Shown piece after piece: positions 25,631 through 35,418 of a stretch of DNA of 46,447 nucleotides. Made by a program: the position numbers and the translations under genes. The DNA comes from Gallionella sp. (lineage in GTDB: Bacteria > Pseudomonadota > Gammaproteobacteria > Burkholderiales > Gallionellaceae). The number at the start of each line of letters is the position of its first letter. Position 1 is the stretch's first letter. The notes below the pieces were generated by a model, which saw nothing but the letters and a program-made list of their open reading frames with translations, was not told the origin of the DNA and did no database searches. Location: contig JANXXX010000018.1 in assembly GCA_025350405.1 (NCBI GenBank), positions 1 through 46,447 of the forward strand, written 5' to 3'.

Positions 25631-26941
25631 ATGACCACACACATCCACCACCGCATGCGTCGCCTCCGCTGGACCAGCTACACGCTGGTGGTGCTGGGTT
25701 ACATGCTGGCATTTTTTCATCGCATGGCACCGGCGGCGATCGCGACCGATCTGCAGCAATCCTTCCTCGCCAGCGGTGCCGAGCTGGGCGCGTTGGCAGC
25801 CGCCTATTTTTACACTTACACCGTGATGCAGATCCCGGTCGGCGTGATGGCCGATACACTCGGGATACGCAAGATCGTCGCGATCGGCGCCATGCTTGCC
25901 GGCGTGGGTTCGCTGTTGTTCGGCATGGCCGATACGCTGGCGGTCGCCACGGTGGGGCGGATATTGATCGGCCTAGGTGTTTCCTCGATGTTCATCTCGT
26001 TGATGAAGCTCAATTCGGTGTGGTTCCATGACCGGCACTACGGCTCGGTCGGCGGCATGTCCATCCTGCTCGGCAACCTCGGCTCGGTGCTTGCCGCCAC
26101 ACCGCTGGTCTGGGCGGTGACGCATACCTCCTGGCGCAACGTGTTCGAAACGGTCGGAATATTTTCCATTGTGCTGGGTGTGCTGGCCTGGTTGTTGGTG
26201 CGCAGCCATCCCGGCGAGGCGGGCTTGCCGTCGATGCGCGAAATGGAAGGCAAGGAATCGCATCCACCCCATCAGGGGCACTGGTTCGATGGTTTGCTCA
26301 AGGTGATGAAGAACCGCGCAAGCTGGCCCGGCTTCTGGCCCAACCTGGGTGTAGGCGGCAGCCTGTTCGCCTTTGCCGGCCTGTGGGGCGTGCCCTACCT
26401 GCGCGATGTCTATGGCATGGAACGCAACGTCGCGGCCAACCACACCATGCTACTGCTGTTTTCCTTTGCGGTCGGCGCGATGTTGTCCGGCATGCTGTCC
26501 GACCGGCTCGGCAAACGATTGCCGGTGATCGTCGGCGGCATCATGCTGTACGTGTTGAGCTGGCTGCCGATTGTGTTTGCGTGGCATATGTCAGCCGAAC
26601 TCAGCTATCCGCTGTTTGCGTTGATGGGTTTGGGCGCGTCGGGATTCACGCTGACCTGGGCCAGCGTCAAGGAAGTGAACCCGCCCGCGCTGGCTGGCAT
26701 GGCAACCAGCGTGATCAATACCGGCGCTTTCCTCGGCGCCGCGATATTGCAACCCTTGGTGGGCTGGGCGATGGATCAGGGCTGGGATGGCCGGGCGCTG
26801 GCTGGTGCTCGGATCTACTCGGAACATAATTATCAAATCGGCTTGGGCGTCATGCTGGGCTTTGCGATAGTTGGCTTGGTCGGCGCGATGTTTATTCGCG
26901 AGACCAATTGTCGTTACATTAACCTTCCTTCACTAAAATAA
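25631..26941 (+). CDS. MFS transporter
   Basis: A 436-residue, 12-helix major facilitator. After a basic N-terminus come VVLGYMLAFFHRMAPAAIA, the loop 2-3 motif GVMADTLGIRKIV and RILIGLGVSSMFI. The second half has DRLGKRLPVIVGG. It resembles the NarK/organic-anion and GlpT-like branches loosely, so the substrate is open; transport of an organic acid fits the neighbours. No good Shine-Dalgarno precedes the ATG at 25631. It ends 13 bases before the tautomerase-like gene, suggesting co-transcription with the following catabolic genes. Confidence 0.85.
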   Translation: MTTHIHHRMRRLRWTSYTLVVLGYMLAFFHRMAPAAIATDLQQSFLASGAELGALAAAYFYTYTVMQIPVGVMADTLGIRKIVAIGAMLAGVGSLLFGMADTLAVATVGRILIGLGVSSMFISLMKLNSVWFHDRHYGSVGGMSILLGNLGSVLAATPLVWAVTHTSWRNVFETVGIFSIVLGVLAWLLVRSHPGEAGLPSMREMEGKESHPPHQGHWFDGLLKVMKNRASWPGFWPNLGVGGSLFAFAGLWGVPYLRDVYGMERNVAANHTMLLLFSFAVGAMLSGMLSDRLGKRLPVIVGGIMLYVLSWLPIVFAWHMSAELSYPLFALMGLGASGFTLTWASVKEVNPPALAGMATSVINTGAFLGAAILQPLVGWAMDQGWDGRALAGARIYSEHNYQIGLGVMLGFAIVGLVGAMFIRETNCRYINLPSLK

Positions 26942-26954
26942 TCGAGGAGGCAAC

Positions 26955-27356
26955 ATGCCCTATTTGAACGTCAAGATATGCGCACCACAATCTTCTGAAA
27001 CGACAAGCAAGGTAGCTGCCTTCCTGACTGAGCTGACTGCCGACGTATTGCACAAGAAGAAGGAACTGACTTCGGTTGCAATCGAGTACATGCCAGCACA
27101 ACATTGGTTCATTGGAGGAACATCACTTTCATCGCAGCATGTAAAAACTTTTTACCTCGACATCAAGGTGACAGAGGGAACAAACACGAAAAACGAAAAG
27201 GCCGAGTACATAAATAAAGTTTTTGCTGAATTTGAAGCGGTCTTGGGAAGTCTCGATCCGGCAAGCTATATCGTCATACATGAAGTGCGCGCCGACTCAT
27301 GGGGGTATGCGGGTGCGACACAGGAGTTCCGATATATCAAGGGTAAAACACTATAG
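26955..27356 (+). CDS. Tautomerase-superfamily protein, internally duplicated
   Basis: A 133-residue protein starting with Met then Pro2 (MPYLNVKI). After Met removal the N-terminal proline is the catalytic base of the 4-oxalocrotonate tautomerase superfamily. Two tandem beta-alpha-beta units are visible: one ending IEYMPAQHWFIGG (43-55), the other ending IHEVRADSWGYAG (about 108-120). The second unit starts around KTFYLDIKV without a proline. So it looks like two fused 4-OT monomers with one active proline, as in CaaD/MSAD-like relatives. Substrate unknown; the next gene encodes a semialdehyde dehydrogenase, which fits chemistry on an oxo acid. GAGGAGG precedes the ATG. Confidence 0.75.
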   Translation: MPYLNVKICAPQSSETTSKVAAFLTELTADVLHKKKELTSVAIEYMPAQHWFIGGTSLSSQHVKTFYLDIKVTEGTNTKNEKAEYINKVFAEFEAVLGSLDPASYIVIHEVRADSWGYAGATQEFRYIKGKTL

Positions 27357-27406
27357 AAAACCGCCTTGGTTAATACAGAAAATATTTAAAGTTTCAGGAG
27401 AACAAC

Positions 27407-28909
27407 ATGTCAAAACCAATTTTGCAACTCTGGATTAATGGCCAGCGCACCACTAGCCGCAGTTCACGTCTGGCAGACGTAACCAATCCGGCCAGTGGCG
27501 AGGTTATACGCCAGGTGCCGTTAGCCAGTAGTTCAGATGTGGAAGCAGCGATTGCCGCTGCCAAGGCTGCATTCCCAGGATGGCGCGATACCACGCCGCT
27601 TCGCCGCAGCCGCATTCTGAATAAATTCCGCGACCTGCTCGAAACGCATCGCGCCGAACTGGCGCAACTGGCCAGCGAAGAACACGGCAAGACGCTGGAA
27701 GACGCTGCCGGTTCGGTGCAGCGCGGCATCGAGGTAGTGGAGTTCGCAGTCGGTGCACCGCATCTGCTTAAGGGCGAACATGCCGAGAACGTCGGACGCG
27801 GTGTCGATTGCCATTCCATGCTGCAGCCGATAGGCGTATGCGCGGGCATCACACCGTTCAACTTCCCGGCGATGGTGCCGATGTGGATGTTCCCGATCGC
27901 GATTGCCTGCGGCAATACCTTCATCCTCAAGCCTTCCGAGAAAGTGCCATCATGCAGTTTGCGCATGGCCGAATTGTTCAAGGAAGCTGGGCTGCCTGAT
28001 GGCGTGTTCAACGTCGTGCCCGGCGACAAGGAGGCGGTCGACGCATTGCTGATGCATCCCGATGTGCGTTCCATTTCTTTCGTCGGTTCGACACCGATCG
28101 CGAAATATATCTACGAGACCGCCGCGCACCACGGCAAGCGTGTGCAGGCGCTGGGAGGAGCGAAAAATCACGCGATCGTGTTGCCAGATGCTGAACTGGA
28201 TTTCACCGCCGACGCGATCATGGGTGCGGCCTATGGATCCGCAGGCGAGCGCTGCATGGCGATCTCCACCGTGGTCGCGGTGGGTGATGTCGCCGACAAG
28301 CTGGTGGCTAAATTGAAGTCCAGAGCCGAGAAGCTGGTGGTCGGTCCCGGCGACAAAAAAGGCGTCGATATGGGCCCGGTTATTTCGGCACAGCATCGCG
28401 ACAAGATCGTCGGTTACATAGACAGCGGTGTAAAGCAGGGCGCGAAGCTGGTCACCGACGGACGCGGTATCAAGGTGGCGGGTCACGAAAAAGGTTTCTT
28501 CGTTGGGCCAACACTGTTCGATAATGTCAGCACCGATATGACGATCTACAAGGAAGAAATCTTCGGTCCGGTGCTGATCGTGCTGCGTGTCGCGACTTTC
28601 GACGAGGCGATCAACATGGTCAACGCAAATCAGTACGCCAACGGCACCGCGATCTTCACCGCTTCGGGCGCTGCGGCGCGGCGCTTCCAGAACGAGATCG
28701 AAGTCGGCATGGTCGGCATCAACGTGCCTATCCCGGTGCCGATGGCGTTCTTCTCCTTCGGCGGCTGGAAGTCCTCGCTGTTCGGCGACCTGCACATGCA
28801 CGGCATGGAAGGCGTATATTTCTACACGCGCACCAAGGCGATCACCACGCGCTGGCCGGAAGTGGCGGAGCGCAGCACTTCCACACTGACGATGCCAACA
28901 CTGGGTTAA
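27407..28909 (+). CDS. mmsA: CoA-acylating (methyl)malonate-semialdehyde dehydrogenase type ALDH
   Basis: A 500-residue aldehyde dehydrogenase of the MmsA/IolA branch. The catalytic cysteine lies in GSAGERCMA, and the branch-specific strings PIGVCAGITPFNFPAMVPMW and PIPVPMAFFSFGGWKSS are present. MmsA oxidises methylmalonate semialdehyde to propionyl-CoA or malonate semialdehyde to acetyl-CoA, with NAD, CoA and loss of CO2. No other valine or inositol genes are here; the following genes handle tartronate semialdehyde, hydroxypyruvate and glyoxylate. Malonate semialdehyde to acetyl-CoA would feed malate synthase downstream. AGGAG lies eight bases before the ATG. Confidence 0.88.
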   Translation: MSKPILQLWINGQRTTSRSSRLADVTNPASGEVIRQVPLASSSDVEAAIAAAKAAFPGWRDTTPLRRSRILNKFRDLLETHRAELAQLASEEHGKTLEDAAGSVQRGIEVVEFAVGAPHLLKGEHAENVGRGVDCHSMLQPIGVCAGITPFNFPAMVPMWMFPIAIACGNTFILKPSEKVPSCSLRMAELFKEAGLPDGVFNVVPGDKEAVDALLMHPDVRSISFVGSTPIAKYIYETAAHHGKRVQALGGAKNHAIVLPDAELDFTADAIMGAAYGSAGERCMAISTVVAVGDVADKLVAKLKSRAEKLVVGPGDKKGVDMGPVISAQHRDKIVGYIDSGVKQGAKLVTDGRGIKVAGHEKGFFVGPTLFDNVSTDMTIYKEEIFGPVLIVLRVATFDEAINMVNANQYANGTAIFTASGAAARRFQNEIEVGMVGINVPIPVPMAFFSFGGWKSSLFGDLHMHGMEGVYFYTRTKAITTRWPEVAERSTSTLTMPTLG

Positions 28910-28939
28910 GTGCGCTGGTGAAGCTAAATAAATCTTTGG

Positions 28940-29068
28940 GCCACAGAGAACACAGAGATCACAGAGAAAAACAAACGGGTGTAATGCGGATTGATTTACC
29001 TGTTGGGTAAGCCAGCAAAAGGTGGAGGGAGGTCTGTCACTCTCTGTGTCCTCTGTGTTCTCTGTGGC
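28940..29068. repeat. CACAGAG palindromic element, copy 2
   Basis: A 129-bp element with GCCACAGAG at 28940-28948 and CTCTGTGGC at 29060-29068. Complementarity runs about 27 bases inward from each end with one or two mismatches. The middle differs from copy 1 but is partly similar to the inverted middle of copy 3. It lies between mmsA and the reductase gene. Confidence 0.87.
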
Positions 29069-29126
29069 TTGAATTGTGATTTTGGATGAACTTATTACAT
29101 CAGCATGAATGAATAGGAGAACGGAT

Positions 29127-30014
29127 ATGGCAATCAATATTGGATTCATCGGCCCCGGCATCATGGGCCGTCCCATGGCGCTCAATCTGATGAAGGGCGG
29201 CTACAAGCTGTGGGCCTATGCGCGCCGTCCCGAAACATTGCATCCGCTGGTCGAAGCGGGTGCCACCGCTTGTGCAACGGCCGCTGAAGTTGCCAAGCAT
29301 GCCGATGTGATCTTCACGATGGTATCCGATACGCCGGATGTGGAAAGCGTGATATTTGGCGAGCAGGGCATTGCCAAAAATTTGCGCAGCGGCAGCGTGA
29401 TCGTCGACATGAGCACCATCTCGCCGACTGCGACGAAAGTATTTGCGGAACGTCTGGCGAAGCAGGGCATCGACATGCTGGACGCACCCGTATCAGGCGG
29501 CGAGACCGGTGCGATCAACGCCACGCTGTCCATCATGGTCGGTGGAAAAACCCAAGTGTTCGAGCGCGTCAAACCGCTGTTCGAGTGCATGGGCAAGAAC
29601 ATCGTCCACATCGGCGACAGCGGTGCGGGACAGGTGGCCAAGGCGTGCAACCAGATCGTTGTGGCGGTGACCATCGAGGCCGTAGCTGAAGCGCTCACTT
29701 TCGCGCGCAAGAACGGAGCCGACCCGTCCAAGGTGCGCGAGGCGCTGATGGGCGGGTTCGCCGGCAGCAAGATCATGGAAGTGCACGGCAAGCGTATGCT
29801 GGACAACGATTTCAAACCCGGCTTCAAGGTCGGCCTGCACCAGAAGGACATGCGCATCGTGATGGAAACCGCGCACCAGTTGGGCGTGGCGCTGCCCGCC
29901 GCAGCCTTGGTCACCCAGCATCTCAACGCGCTGATGGGCACCGGCGACGCCGATCTGGATTCCGCTGCCATCGTCAAGGTCATAGCGCGCATGTCCGGGA
30001 TGGGCGGAAAATAA
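29127..30014 (+). CDS. garR: Tartronate semialdehyde reductase (GarR/GlxR-type)
   Basis: A 295-residue beta-hydroxyacid dehydrogenase. It has the NAD(P)-binding start INIGFIGPGIMGRPMALNL, the substrate motif DAPVSGGETGA, catalytic lysine in GAGQVAKACNQ, and the C-terminal GFKVGLHQKDM. The string MGGFAGSKIMEVHGKRM is close to E. coli GarR/GlxR, which reduce tartronate semialdehyde to D-glycerate; 3-hydroxyisobutyrate dehydrogenase is the nearest alternative, made plausible by the upstream mmsA. AGGAG is six bases before ATG 29127. It precedes a hydroxypyruvate reductase-like gene by 10 bases, so the two share an operon. No gcl is in the window to make its substrate. Confidence 0.82.
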   Translation: MAINIGFIGPGIMGRPMALNLMKGGYKLWAYARRPETLHPLVEAGATACATAAEVAKHADVIFTMVSDTPDVESVIFGEQGIAKNLRSGSVIVDMSTISPTATKVFAERLAKQGIDMLDAPVSGGETGAINATLSIMVGGKTQVFERVKPLFECMGKNIVHIGDSGAGQVAKACNQIVVAVTIEAVAEALTFARKNGADPSKVREALMGGFAGSKIMEVHGKRMLDNDFKPGFKVGLHQKDMRIVMETAHQLGVALPAAALVTQHLNALMGTGDADLDSAAIVKVIARMSGMGGK

Positions 30015-30024
30015 GTTTTATATC

Positions 30025-30972
30025 ATGGAAAAAATTGTCTTTCTCGATAGCGCCAGCATCATTGCCGACATTCGTCGCCCGGCCTTTGCCCACCAGTGGG
30101 AAGAGTATACGGCTACAACCACCGATCAGGTGGTAGAACGGCTCAAGGATACGACCATCGCGATCACCAACAAGGTGCAACTAAAACGGGAAACGCTGGA
30201 GCAATTGCCCATGTTGAAGATGGTCGCAGTCGCGGCTACCGGTACGGACAACGTGGACATCGAATGTTGCCGAGAACGCGGCATCGTCGTGTCTAATATC
30301 CGCAACTACTCGGTGCACACCGTGCCCGAGCACGTCTTCATGCTGATGCTGGCGTTGCGCCGCAACCTGCTGGCATTCCGCGCCGACGTGCTCAACGGTG
30401 CGTGGCAAAAATCCACGCAGTTCTGTTTGTTCACCCACCCGGTACGCGACTTATACGGCAGCACGCTGGGCATCATCGGGCATGGTGCGATCGGCAAAGC
30501 GGTGGCGCAGATCGCGCTGGCGTTCGGCATGAAAGTGCTGCTCGCCGAGCACAAGGGTGTTGCCGAGGTGCGTCAGGGTTACACTGCGTTCGACACAGTG
30601 CTGCGTGAAAGCGACGTGATAACCTTGCATCTTCCTTTGAACGAGCAGACCCGTCACCTTATCAGCACCGCGGAATTCGCGCGCATGAAACCCGATGCGC
30701 TGCTGATCAATACCGCACGCGGCGGTCTGGTGGACGAAGCTGCATTGCTGGAAGCCCTGCGTTCCGGGCGCATAGCCGGTGCCGGGTTCGACGTGCTGGG
30801 CAAGGAGCCGCCGACTCAAGGACATCCGCTGCTGGACATTAATCTGCCCAACTTCATCCTGACCCCGCACATCGCCTGGTCGGGGAGAGCTGCGATGCAG
30901 ACCTTGGCCGATCAGCTTATCGACAACATCGAAGCCTTTGTCGCAGGCACAGCGCAGAATCGCGTTGCATGA
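30025..30972 (+). CDS. D-2-hydroxyacid dehydrogenase, hydroxypyruvate reductase type
   Basis: A 315-residue NAD(P)-dependent D-isomer 2-hydroxyacid dehydrogenase. The Rossmann motif is GIIGHGAIG, and the catalytic triad is visible as Arg in NTARGGLVDE, Glu in LGKEPP and His in LTPHIAWS. It is most like glycerate dehydrogenase/hydroxypyruvate reductase (HprA), which reduces hydroxypyruvate to D-glycerate or glyoxylate to glycolate. Situated between a tartronate semialdehyde reductase and malate synthase, it fits glyoxylate/glycerate metabolism. The next gene starts 25 bases downstream. Confidence 0.85.
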   Translation: MEKIVFLDSASIIADIRRPAFAHQWEEYTATTTDQVVERLKDTTIAITNKVQLKRETLEQLPMLKMVAVAATGTDNVDIECCRERGIVVSNIRNYSVHTVPEHVFMLMLALRRNLLAFRADVLNGAWQKSTQFCLFTHPVRDLYGSTLGIIGHGAIGKAVAQIALAFGMKVLLAEHKGVAEVRQGYTAFDTVLRESDVITLHLPLNEQTRHLISTAEFARMKPDALLINTARGGLVDEAALLEALRSGRIAGAGFDVLGKEPPTQGHPLLDINLPNFILTPHIAWSGRAAMQTLADQLIDNIEAFVAGTAQNRVA

Positions 30973-30997
30973 TGCGTTTATTAAAGAGGACACGATC

Positions 30998-32587
<1,590 letters not shown>

Positions 32588-32626
32588 GGTACCTCTATAT
32601 GATGAAAGAGGTTTTGTACTGACACT

Positions 32627-34078
32627 ATGAAGCATGATCTGATAAAACAGATGCAGACAATTCTCCCCTCGGACGCCGTGCTGTTCGAGCAGGAAGACCT
32701 GAAGCCCTTCGAGTGCGACGGCCTGTCGGCTTACCGTCAGGTACCGATGATGGTCGTGCTGCCGGAAACCGAAGCGCAGGTGCGCGACATTTTGCTGCTG
32801 TGCCGCCGCGAAAATGTGGCAGTGGTGGCGCGCGGCGCGGGCACGGGCTTGTCGGGCGGGGCGTTGCCGCTCTCTGACGGCGTGCTGCTCAGCCTGTCGA
32901 AGTTCAAGCGCATTATCTCGCTCGACCCGTTCGCGCGTATCGCGCGCGTGCAGCCCGGCGTGCGCAATCTGGCGATCTCCGAAGCGGCGGCGCAACATGG
33001 TCTGTATTACGCACCCGACCCGTCCAGCCAGATCGCGTGTTCCATCGGCGGCAATGTCGCGGAGAATGCCGGTGGCGTGCATTGCCTGAAATACGGCCTC
33101 ACCGTACACAACGTGCTCAAGGTGCGCGCGTACACGATGGAAGGAGAGCTGCTGGAGATCGGCGCCGAGTCGCTCGATACGCCCGGCTATGATCTGCTCG
33201 CACTATTCACCGGCAGCGAGGGCATGCTCGGTGTGATCACCGAGGTGACGGTCAAGCTGCTGCCCAAGCCGGAACTTGCGCAAGTAGTGATGGCCGCGTT
33301 CGCCACCGTGGCAGAGGCGGGCAATGCGGTGGGCGAGATCATCGCGGCGGGTATCATCCCGGCAGGACTGGAGATGATGGACAAACTCTCGATCAAGGCG
33401 GCGGAAGATTTTGTGCATGCCGGTTACCCGCTGGATGCCGAAGCGATATTGTTGTGCGAGTCGGATGGCACGCCGGAGGAGGTCGCCGATGAGATCGCCA
33501 GGATGCAGGCGATTCTTGCACGCTGCGGCGCAACCTCGTTGCGCACCTCGGCGAATGAGGCGGATAGACTCAGGTTGTGGGCCGGGCGCAAGGCTGCGTT
33601 CCCCGCAGTGGGGCGGCTGTCACCCGATTACTACTGCATGGACGGCACCATCCCGCGCCGCGAATTGAGTCATGTGCTGAAGCGCATCGACGAATTGTCA
33701 AAAGAATATGGCCTGCGTGTCGCCAATGTATTTCATGCCGGTGACGGCAACCTTCACCCGTTGATTTTGTACGACGCCAACCAGCCCGGTGAATTTCATC
33801 GCGCCGAAGAACTCGGCGGAAAGATTTTGGAGCTGTGTGTCGAAGTGGGTGGCACCATCACCGGCGAGCACGGCGTCGGCATCGAGAAGATCAACCAGAT
33901 GTGCGCGCAGTTCAAAGAGGCAGAGTTGCAGCGTTTCCGCGAGGTGAAGCAGGCATTCGACCCGTCCGGTCTGCTCAATCCCGGCAAGGTGATTCCTACC
34001 TTGCATCGCTGCGCAGAACACGGCCGCATGCATGTTCATCGCGGGCAGGTGCCGTTCCCCGATATTCCTCGTTTGTAA
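32627..34078 (+). CDS. glcD: Glycolate oxidase subunit GlcD (FAD-linked)
   Basis: A 483-residue FAD-linked oxidase. The PCMH-type FAD domain shows VVARGAGTGLSGGALP and GGNVAENAGGVHCLKYGLT; the C-terminal cap contains NVFHAGDGNLHPLILYD and GTITGEHGVG. GlcD is the catalytic flavoprotein of the membrane-associated GlcDEF complex that oxidises glycolate (also D-lactate) to glyoxylate and passes electrons to quinone. Follows malate synthase by 40 bases and precedes glcE by 20, so the unit directly couples glyoxylate formation to its use. Confidence 0.92.
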   Translation: MKHDLIKQMQTILPSDAVLFEQEDLKPFECDGLSAYRQVPMMVVLPETEAQVRDILLLCRRENVAVVARGAGTGLSGGALPLSDGVLLSLSKFKRIISLDPFARIARVQPGVRNLAISEAAAQHGLYYAPDPSSQIACSIGGNVAENAGGVHCLKYGLTVHNVLKVRAYTMEGELLEIGAESLDTPGYDLLALFTGSEGMLGVITEVTVKLLPKPELAQVVMAAFATVAEAGNAVGEIIAAGIIPAGLEMMDKLSIKAAEDFVHAGYPLDAEAILLCESDGTPEEVADEIARMQAILARCGATSLRTSANEADRLRLWAGRKAAFPAVGRLSPDYYCMDGTIPRRELSHVLKRIDELSKEYGLRVANVFHAGDGNLHPLILYDANQPGEFHRAEELGGKILELCVEVGGTITGEHGVGIEKINQMCAQFKEAELQRFREVKQAFDPSGLLNPGKVIPTLHRCAEHGRMHVHRGQVPFPDIPRL

Positions 34079-34097
34079 TAAATAAAAATATAGAGCG

Positions 34098-35183
34098 ATG
34101 CAGGACATCATCGAACAACTCAGCAACACCGTGCGTGAAGCAGGACGCGAACGCCGCCCGCTGCGCATCCAAGGATCAGGCAGTAAATCGTTCTACGGCC
34201 GCGCAGTGCAGGGGACTACACTGGACGTGACCCCGTATCGCGGAATTGTTTCTTATGAGCCTACCGAGCTGGTGCTCACCGCGCGCGCCGGTACGCCGCT
34301 GACCGAGATCGAGGCGGCGTTGGCGGTCAATCGACAGATGTTGCCGTTCGAGCCGCCGCATTTCGGTGCGGGTGCGACGCTGGGCGGCTGCATCGCCGCC
34401 GGATTGTCCGGTCCGCGCCGCGCCTATGCGGGTGCAGCGCGCGACTACGTGCTGGGCGTGCGCATGATAGACGGCAAGGGCGATGATCTGCGTTTCGGCG
34501 GACAGGTGATGAAGAATGTCGCCGGGTACGACGTGTCGCGTTTGATGGCGGGTTCGCTCGGCACCTTGGGTGTGTTGCTGGAAGTGTCGCTGAAAATCTT
34601 GCCGCTGCCCGCCGAAGAGCTGACTTTGCGTTTCGACATGGCAGAGCGCGAGGCATTGGAAACGATGAATCGCTGGGCGGCGCAGCCATTGTCGCTGTCT
34701 GCGACTTGCTATAACGACGGCGTGCTGACGGTGCGCTTGTCCGGCGCTGTTGCTGCAATTAAGTCGGTGCGGCAGAAACTCGGCGGTGAGGTGGTGCAAG
34801 ATGCAGCTAGTTTCTGGCACAGCGTGCGCGAACAGCAGCATGAATTTTTTCAATCGGCGAAAACGCTGTGGCGTTTGTCGCTGCCTTCGGCCGCAGCAAC
34901 GTTCAATGTGCTTGAGAGCAATGTGGCTATCAATGTGTCGGCACGGCAACTGATCGAGTGGGGTGGCGCGTTGCGCTGGCTGGCGAGCGATGCATCGCCG
35001 GCAACCATCCGCGAGGCTGCTGCTGCGCTCGGCGGATACGCGACGCTGTTTCGCAGTACTACACCCATAGCCGAACCGTTTCATCCGCTGACGCCACCGC
35101 TGCTGATAGTGCACCAGCGCTTGAAGAAAGCATTTGATCCGCACGGCATCTTCAATCCCGGTCGCATGTATCAGGAACTTTAA
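34098..35183 (+). CDS. glcE: Glycolate oxidase subunit GlcE (FAD-binding)
   Basis: A 361-residue protein of the GlcE family, shorter than GlcD and lacking its full C-terminal domain. It starts MQDIIEQLSNTVREA, has RIQGSGSKSFYGR, the FAD loop GAGATLGGCIAAGLSGPRR, and GGQVMKNVAGYDVSRLMAGS. It is required with GlcD and GlcF for glycolate oxidase activity. The spacer from glcD is AT-rich with only a weak ribosome-binding site. Downstream, a 189-bp repeat element separates it from glcF, where such genes usually almost touch. Confidence 0.92.
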   Translation: MQDIIEQLSNTVREAGRERRPLRIQGSGSKSFYGRAVQGTTLDVTPYRGIVSYEPTELVLTARAGTPLTEIEAALAVNRQMLPFEPPHFGAGATLGGCIAAGLSGPRRAYAGAARDYVLGVRMIDGKGDDLRFGGQVMKNVAGYDVSRLMAGSLGTLGVLLEVSLKILPLPAEELTLRFDMAEREALETMNRWAAQPLSLSATCYNDGVLTVRLSGAVAAIKSVRQKLGGEVVQDAASFWHSVREQQHEFFQSAKTLWRLSLPSAAATFNVLESNVAINVSARQLIEWGGALRWLASDASPATIREAAAALGGYATLFRSTTPIAEPFHPLTPPLLIVHQRLKKAFDPHGIFNPGRMYQEL

Positions 35184-35202
35184 CCCAAAAACCGTAATGC
35201 AA

Positions 35203-35391
35203 GCCACAGAGATCACAGAGGACACAGAGATGAAGTTGGTTTTCCCTATTTTTCCAGCTTACCTGATGGATGAAATCAATGTTCATGGCAACCAATTGCT
35301 TCTCCTCTGTGAGCTCTGTGTTCTCTGATGTGACTACCAGCCATTCGACTAGGCAGGCAAATAACGCCAGCCAAGTCGCTGGTTATGTGGC
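35203..35391. repeat. CACAGAG palindromic element, copy 3, with ~60-bp module
   Basis: It starts GCCACAGAG at 35203 and ends GTGGC at 35391. Near the right end, CTCTG and TGGC are split by about 60 bp (35328-35387) that copies 1 and 2 lack. Positions 35311-35393 are an inverted copy of 36680-36762 with four mismatches in 83. It lies between glcE and glcF. Confidence 0.85.
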
Positions 35392-35418
35392 TAATAGATT
35401 TTTTCAGGTTTAAATGAC

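Noticed and set aside
25406-25759. A small minus-strand frame containing LCGLCGLNY-like sequence
   Set aside because: This is translation of the CACAGAG palindromic repeat, which yields such spurious peptides.
27950-29185. A 411-codon minus-strand open frame covering the end of mmsA and repeat copy 2
   Set aside because: It includes the translated CACAGAG repeat and antisense mmsA; no domain is visible.
27407-30014. Valine degradation operon (mmsA-mmsB)
   Set aside because: Other valine genes are absent and the reductase matches GarR/GlxR strings better than 3-hydroxyisobutyrate dehydrogenase.
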